In this document: in pieces, positions 7,916-10,466 of the stretch
Position numbering within the stretch: the stretch's first letter is position 1
How the letters are laid out: every line of letters starts with the position of its first letter
Made by a program: the position numbers and the translations under genes
The notes under the pieces: generated by a model
The model's input: the letters and a program-made list of their open reading frames with translations, nothing else
The model's database searches: none
Told to the model about the DNA's origin: nothing
NCBI GenBank assembly: GCA_937996765.1
Contig: CALKUG010000223.1
Location: forward strand, 1-10,466
Source: an uncultured Ignavibacteria bacterium
GTDB taxonomy: Bacteria; Bacteroidota; Ignavibacteria; Ignavibacteriales; Ignavibacteriaceae
Reading direction: 5' to 3'
Length of the DNA: 10,466 nucleotides

Positions 7916-9064
7916 TTATTCAATATTCAGAAGTTGTTTCAACTTTGGATTGCTAATTACAGTTAGTCTCACTCTGAATATTTGAAAAACCCAAACCGTT
8001 AGTAGTATCGAAAATGAAATTGCTCCTGCCATTATCAATCGTTTAGGGTAAACTCTTTTCTCAGGTGCTACAGCTTTGTCAATAATCTGAATAACAGGTG
8101 TATTTTTCTGTTCTTCAAATTTTGCTTGCTCATAAACAGGGACGAGATATTCTAATAATTGATTGTTGATCTTAACCTCTCTGAAAAGCTCATAATATTT
8201 AGTTGCATTCTCAGGAAGATTTGAAAAAGGCAGTATAGTTTTAGTTTCGTTACCGAATTGTTTTGTGTTATTTAGTGAGCTTTGAAATTGTTCCTTGGTT
8301 ATTCGAAATTTCTCAAGATTAGGATTATTATCACCAAGAACTTGTTTAGCAATAGAGTACTCTAATTTCTTAATTTCAGTTTCCACATCCAACTTGGTTA
8401 AGGCTTCAATCGAAACCTTTAATTGTTCCTCTGGGAGAACGATACCTGTTTTTTGTTGAAACTCCTTCATCTTTTTTTCTGAATCAATAATACGTGTCAT
8501 TACATCGGTGTATCGAGTTTCAAGGAACATTCTATTCGCTCTACTTTTCTCTGCCTTCAATGCAATTGATTTCTGATTAAGCCGATCCACAATCCAGTTT
8601 GCCATTTCAGCACATTTTTTCTGCCCTTTGGATCTCACTGTTATCTGATATGCATTATCTTCAACCACTTCTGTTTTGATATTTTCAATCAATCTTTTTC
8701 GAGCTTTGTCGTAGCTATCCGTATTATACTCTTTTAGAAGATCGAATTTAGTAATCATCTCATTTAACATAGTTCTACTATATATGATTACGTTATATAA
8801 AGCCATGTCATCTTCTTTTTGAGTCTTGGGTAATCCAATAGGTAGGTTAGAAAGTCCTTTAAGCATAGATCCCAACCCTAACTCACTACTTTGGTCAGTT
8901 GGAAGAATTACAGCAGTAGCTTCAAATTCTTCACTTATAAAAAAGTAAATAAGCCCATAGGTGGCAGAAGTTAAAACAATAGCAAGGATAAGATATAATT
9001 TAAAGTGCTTTTTAAGTATGAGGAAGTAATCCCAGAAATCAATTTTTGGCTCTTGAGTGTACAT
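7916..9064 (-). CDS. Polysaccharide chain-length determinant (Wzz/PCP family), no kinase domain
   Basis: This 382-aa inner-membrane protein probably controls polymer length together with the Wzy-like protein. A short cytoplasmic N-terminus precedes TM1 (about 21-43). The conserved post-TM1 segment EEFEATAVILP and LYNVIIYSRTMLNEMITKFDL (89-109) are typical of the Wzz domain. A charged, probably coiled-coil periplasmic region spans roughly 170-330. The Pro-containing segment APEKRVYPKRL (333-343) precedes TM2 (about 343-363) with Gly347. Only about 20 residues follow TM2, so the BY-kinase (Wzc-like) domain is absent. This fits a Wzz-like or kinase-split PCP. It is the first gene of the minus-strand operon, next to the divergent intergenic region; CGGA lies about 6 nt before the ATG. 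Confidence 0.9.
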   Translation of the reverse strand: MYTQEPKIDFWDYFLILKKHFKLYLILAIVLTSATYGLIYFFISEEFEATAVILPTDQSSELGLGSMLKGLSNLPIGLPKTQKEDDMALYNVIIYSRTMLNEMITKFDLLKEYNTDSYDKARKRLIENIKTEVVEDNAYQITVRSKGQKKCAEMANWIVDRLNQKSIALKAEKSRANRMFLETRYTDVMTRIIDSEKKMKEFQQKTGIVLPEEQLKVSIEALTKLDVETEIKKLEYSIAKQVLGDNNPNLEKFRITKEQFQSSLNNTKQFGNETKTILPFSNLPENATKYYELFREVKINNQLLEYLVPVYEQAKFEEQKNTPVIQIIDKAVAPEKRVYPKRLIMAGAISFSILLTVWVFQIFRVRLTVISNPKLKQLLNIE

Positions 9065-9209
9065 TATATTCCGAAAGTAATAAAATCACAGAAAACACCC
9101 CTAATATAATCTAAATTGCACAATTATTTTAGGTGATTTCGGGGTGAAAAACTTTAAACTATCAACCATATAACATATATTGAGCGTAAATTATTAAATT
9201 AAATTTCAA
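9065..9209. promoter_or_regulatory. Divergent intergenic region between the two transcription units
   Basis: This 145-bp AT-rich spacer separates the minus-strand operon (start 9064) from the plus-strand unit (start 9210), so promoters for both are expected here. An imperfect dyad is centred between 9119 and 9120: AATTG (9114-9118) pairs with CAATT (9121-9125), with a CACC..TAA element near 9096-9104 facing TTAGGTG (9129-9135). CACCCC (9096-9101) is also repeated inverted as GGGGTG (9141-9146). No convincing sigma-70 promoter could be picked for the minus strand. Regulatory function is inferred from position and symmetry only. Confidence 0.5.
9153..9181 (+). promoter_or_regulatory. Candidate promoter of the plus-strand glycosyltransferase unit
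   Basis: TTTAAA (9153-9158) and TATATT (9176-9181) are 17 bp apart, matching sigma-70 consensus at 4/6 and 5/6 positions. TATATTG also loosely resembles the TAnnTTTG element of Bacteroidota promoters. Such matches are easy to find by chance in AT-rich DNA, so this is a weak call. Confidence 0.25.
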
Positions 9210-10142
9210 TTGAATCCACAATTACTTTATTCCTATATCATAGTTAATTACAACTTAGCCGAAAGTGTTGTTGAGTTAGTTAACAGCATATTTCTGCTTC
9301 CCTCTTCTAATAATGCAGAAGTAATTATTATTGACAATGCTTCAAGAGATGTTGCGGAACTTGAAGTCTTTGTATCAGCATCAATATTTACAAGCAAACT
9401 CCAACTTTTTCGTAATACATCAAACTTGGGCTTTGGCGCTGCATGCAATATCGGCGCAGAAAAAGCACTTGGAGAATATCTTATTTTCATAAACCCGGAC
9501 TCTCTTATCAACTCAGATTTTATCCCATATTTGAAAGAGCGATTTAGGGAAAACCCAAAGTTGGGTATTGCCGGAGTTGCCTCCGGTAAAGTCACCAACA
9601 GATTTGATTTTTCCGCTGGTTTTTTTCCATCCATTCTTTTTGAACTCTTTCAATTATTTTATCTCGGACGCTATCTTGAAGCATTTTTGGTAAAACAAAA
9701 ACACAAAGCTCTTAAAAGTCGCGATTATCTAATTGTGGATTGGGTATTAGGGGCATTTCTATTTATCCGAAATACCGATTTTAAGGCAATTGGCGGATTT
9801 GATAAAAGATTTTTTATTTTTTTTGAAGAAATGGATTTGTGTAAGAAAATTAAACTCTCAGAAAAGGAAGTGCAGTATTTTCCCAATCTTGTACTAAATC
9901 ATGAGGGAAGCAAAGTAGTTTCAAGAGACTATGAATTCTTTACATATCACTTCACTCTCAGCAAATATCTATTTTTGGGGAAACATTTTGCTGGTGTTAA
10001 AGTATTTGTTCTTAAGCTTTTATTATTCTTTAGCATTTTAACACAAACCATTACAATATTACCAGGACTTATAAAAAGCAAACCTAAGGCTATTCAAAAG
10101 TTTAAAGGTTTTTCAAAATTCATTTTGCGCGGCAAAGTTTAG
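9210..10142 (+). CDS. GT2 family glycosyltransferase (WbbL/rhamnosyltransferase-like)
   Basis: This 310-aa GT-A fold enzyme begins MNPQLLYSYIIVNYNLAES. Motifs in order are IDNASRD (41-47), NLGFGAACNIGAEKALGEYLIF (72-93, shown to length limits as NLGFGAACNIG then GEYLIF), the metal-binding NPDS (95-98), VLGAFLFIR (179-187), GGFDKRFFIFFEEMDLC (195-211, Glu206-Glu207 and Asp209 as likely catalytic/acceptor-site acids) and His231. This order matches WbbL-type rhamnosyltransferases. A hydrophobic segment at about 264-287 may anchor the C-terminus to the membrane. The start is a TTG at 9210: an in-frame stop lies at 9195-9197 and no ATG occurs before residue 208, deep inside the domain, so only TTG (or the even rarer ATT at 9198) gives the complete fold. 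It is the first gene of the plus-strand unit. The sugar specificity is inference. Confidence 0.88.
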   Translation: MNPQLLYSYIIVNYNLAESVVELVNSIFLLPSSNNAEVIIIDNASRDVAELEVFVSASIFTSKLQLFRNTSNLGFGAACNIGAEKALGEYLIFINPDSLINSDFIPYLKERFRENPKLGIAGVASGKVTNRFDFSAGFFPSILFELFQLFYLGRYLEAFLVKQKHKALKSRDYLIVDWVLGAFLFIRNTDFKAIGGFDKRFFIFFEEMDLCKKIKLSEKEVQYFPNLVLNHEGSKVVSRDYEFFTYHFTLSKYLFLGKHFAGVKVFVLKLLLFFSILTQTITILPGLIKSKPKAIQKFKGFSKFILRGKV

Positions 10143-10146
10143 AGAT

Positions 10147-10466
10147 ATGCGAATTGGAATTAACCTTTTACCTTTCGGTAAAAAAATCGGTGGCGCCGGT
10201 GTTTATGCAAAAAATATTGTACAAGAACTTCTCCGTCTTGATACCAAAAACGAATATTTTCTTTTTGTACAGGAAGAAGGAATTAAACACATTGGTTTAC
10301 TGCCTAACAATTTTAACTATGTACAGTTGTTTTCTTCCGGTGGATTTATAAAAAGAATATTTGTAGAGCAAGTTTTATTACCAAAAAAACTTAGTAAACT
10401 CTCAATTGATATCTTATTCACACCTTCAGTTGCTATACCATTATTCACACAAAAACGACTTTTTAC
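10147..10466 (+). CDS. GT4 family glycosyltransferase, N-terminal part
   Basis: The first 106 codons are present and the gene runs off the right edge. The translation begins MRIGINLLPFGKKIGGAGVY. The Gly-rich loop GGAG (15-18), followed by the helix VYAKNIVQELLRLD and the strand EYFLFV (36-41), is the classic N-terminal acceptor domain of GT4 glycosyltransferases. EQVLLPKKL (74-82) and DILFTPSVAIPLF (88-100) also fit this family (mannosyltransferase WbaZ-like or similar). The ATG at 10147 lies four bases after the TAG of the preceding GT2, so the two are co-transcribed. The donor-binding half, which would carry the catalytic motif, is not in the window. Confidence 0.8.
   Translation, partial: MRIGINLLPFGKKIGGAGVYAKNIVQELLRLDTKNEYFLFVQEEGIKHIGLLPNNFNYVQLFSSGGFIKRIFVEQVLLPKKLSKLSIDILFTPSVAIPLFTQKRLF

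Noticed and set aside
9063..9068. TATAAT on the minus strand overlapping the start codon of the chain-length gene
   Set aside because: A -10 element at this position would place the transcript start inside the gene, downstream of its ATG, so it cannot serve the gene.
9248..9634. Antisense open frame of about 128 codons on the minus strand
   Set aside because: It is entirely within the GT2 gene at 9210-10142, which carries the full set of family motifs; the antisense translation has none.
10154..10351. Open frame of about 65 codons on the plus strand
   Set aside because: It is out of frame with the ATG at 10147, whose frame encodes a clear GT4 N-terminus through to the window edge.

Overview
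This window is most of a Wzx/Wzy-type surface polysaccharide locus. Nine genes sit on the minus strand and two on the plus strand, leading away from a 145-bp divergent intergenic region (9065-9209). Nearly all of the DNA is coding. I found no RNA genes, insertion sequences, CRISPR arrays or obvious terminators. Base composition is AT-rich, Shine-Dalgarno sequences are mostly weak, and the protein style of the glycosylphosphotransferase and chain-length protein suggests the Bacteroidota/Chlorobiota/Ignavibacteriota group. That placement is an inference with modest confidence.

Minus strand, in transcription order from 9064 down to 1: a two-TM chain-length determinant without a kinase domain (Wzz/PCP type), a Wzy-like O-antigen polymerase, a left-handed beta-helix acyltransferase, a Wzx-type flippase, a GT2 glycosyltransferase, a GT4 glycosyltransferase, a second GT2, an undecaprenyl-phosphate glycosylphosphotransferase (the initiating enzyme), and the first 87 codons of a polyprenol-phosphate mannosyltransferase-like GT2 that runs off the left edge. 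Gene junctions are 4-bp overlaps or gaps of at most about 35 bp, so this is very probably one operon. Plus strand, from 9210: a WbbL-like GT2 and, 4 bp after it, the start of a GT4 glycosyltransferase cut by the right edge.

The genes fit one pathway. The glycosylphosphotransferase loads the first sugar phosphate on the lipid carrier at the inner face of the inner membrane, the glycosyltransferases extend it, and the acyltransferase probably decorates one sugar. Wzx flips the lipid-linked unit, Wzy polymerises it outside the membrane, and the PCP protein sets chain length. No nucleotide-sugar synthesis genes, outer-membrane exporter (Wza/OPX), tyrosine kinase or phosphatase is present, so these must lie elsewhere or outside the window.

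No clearly new kind of system is visible. The points most worth a second look are a G7 tract inside a GT2 gene, a composition and Shine-Dalgarno break between the left-end genes and the central cassette, the non-ATG starts, a GT4 lacking the first glutamate of its usual motif, and the dyad-containing divergent intergenic region.
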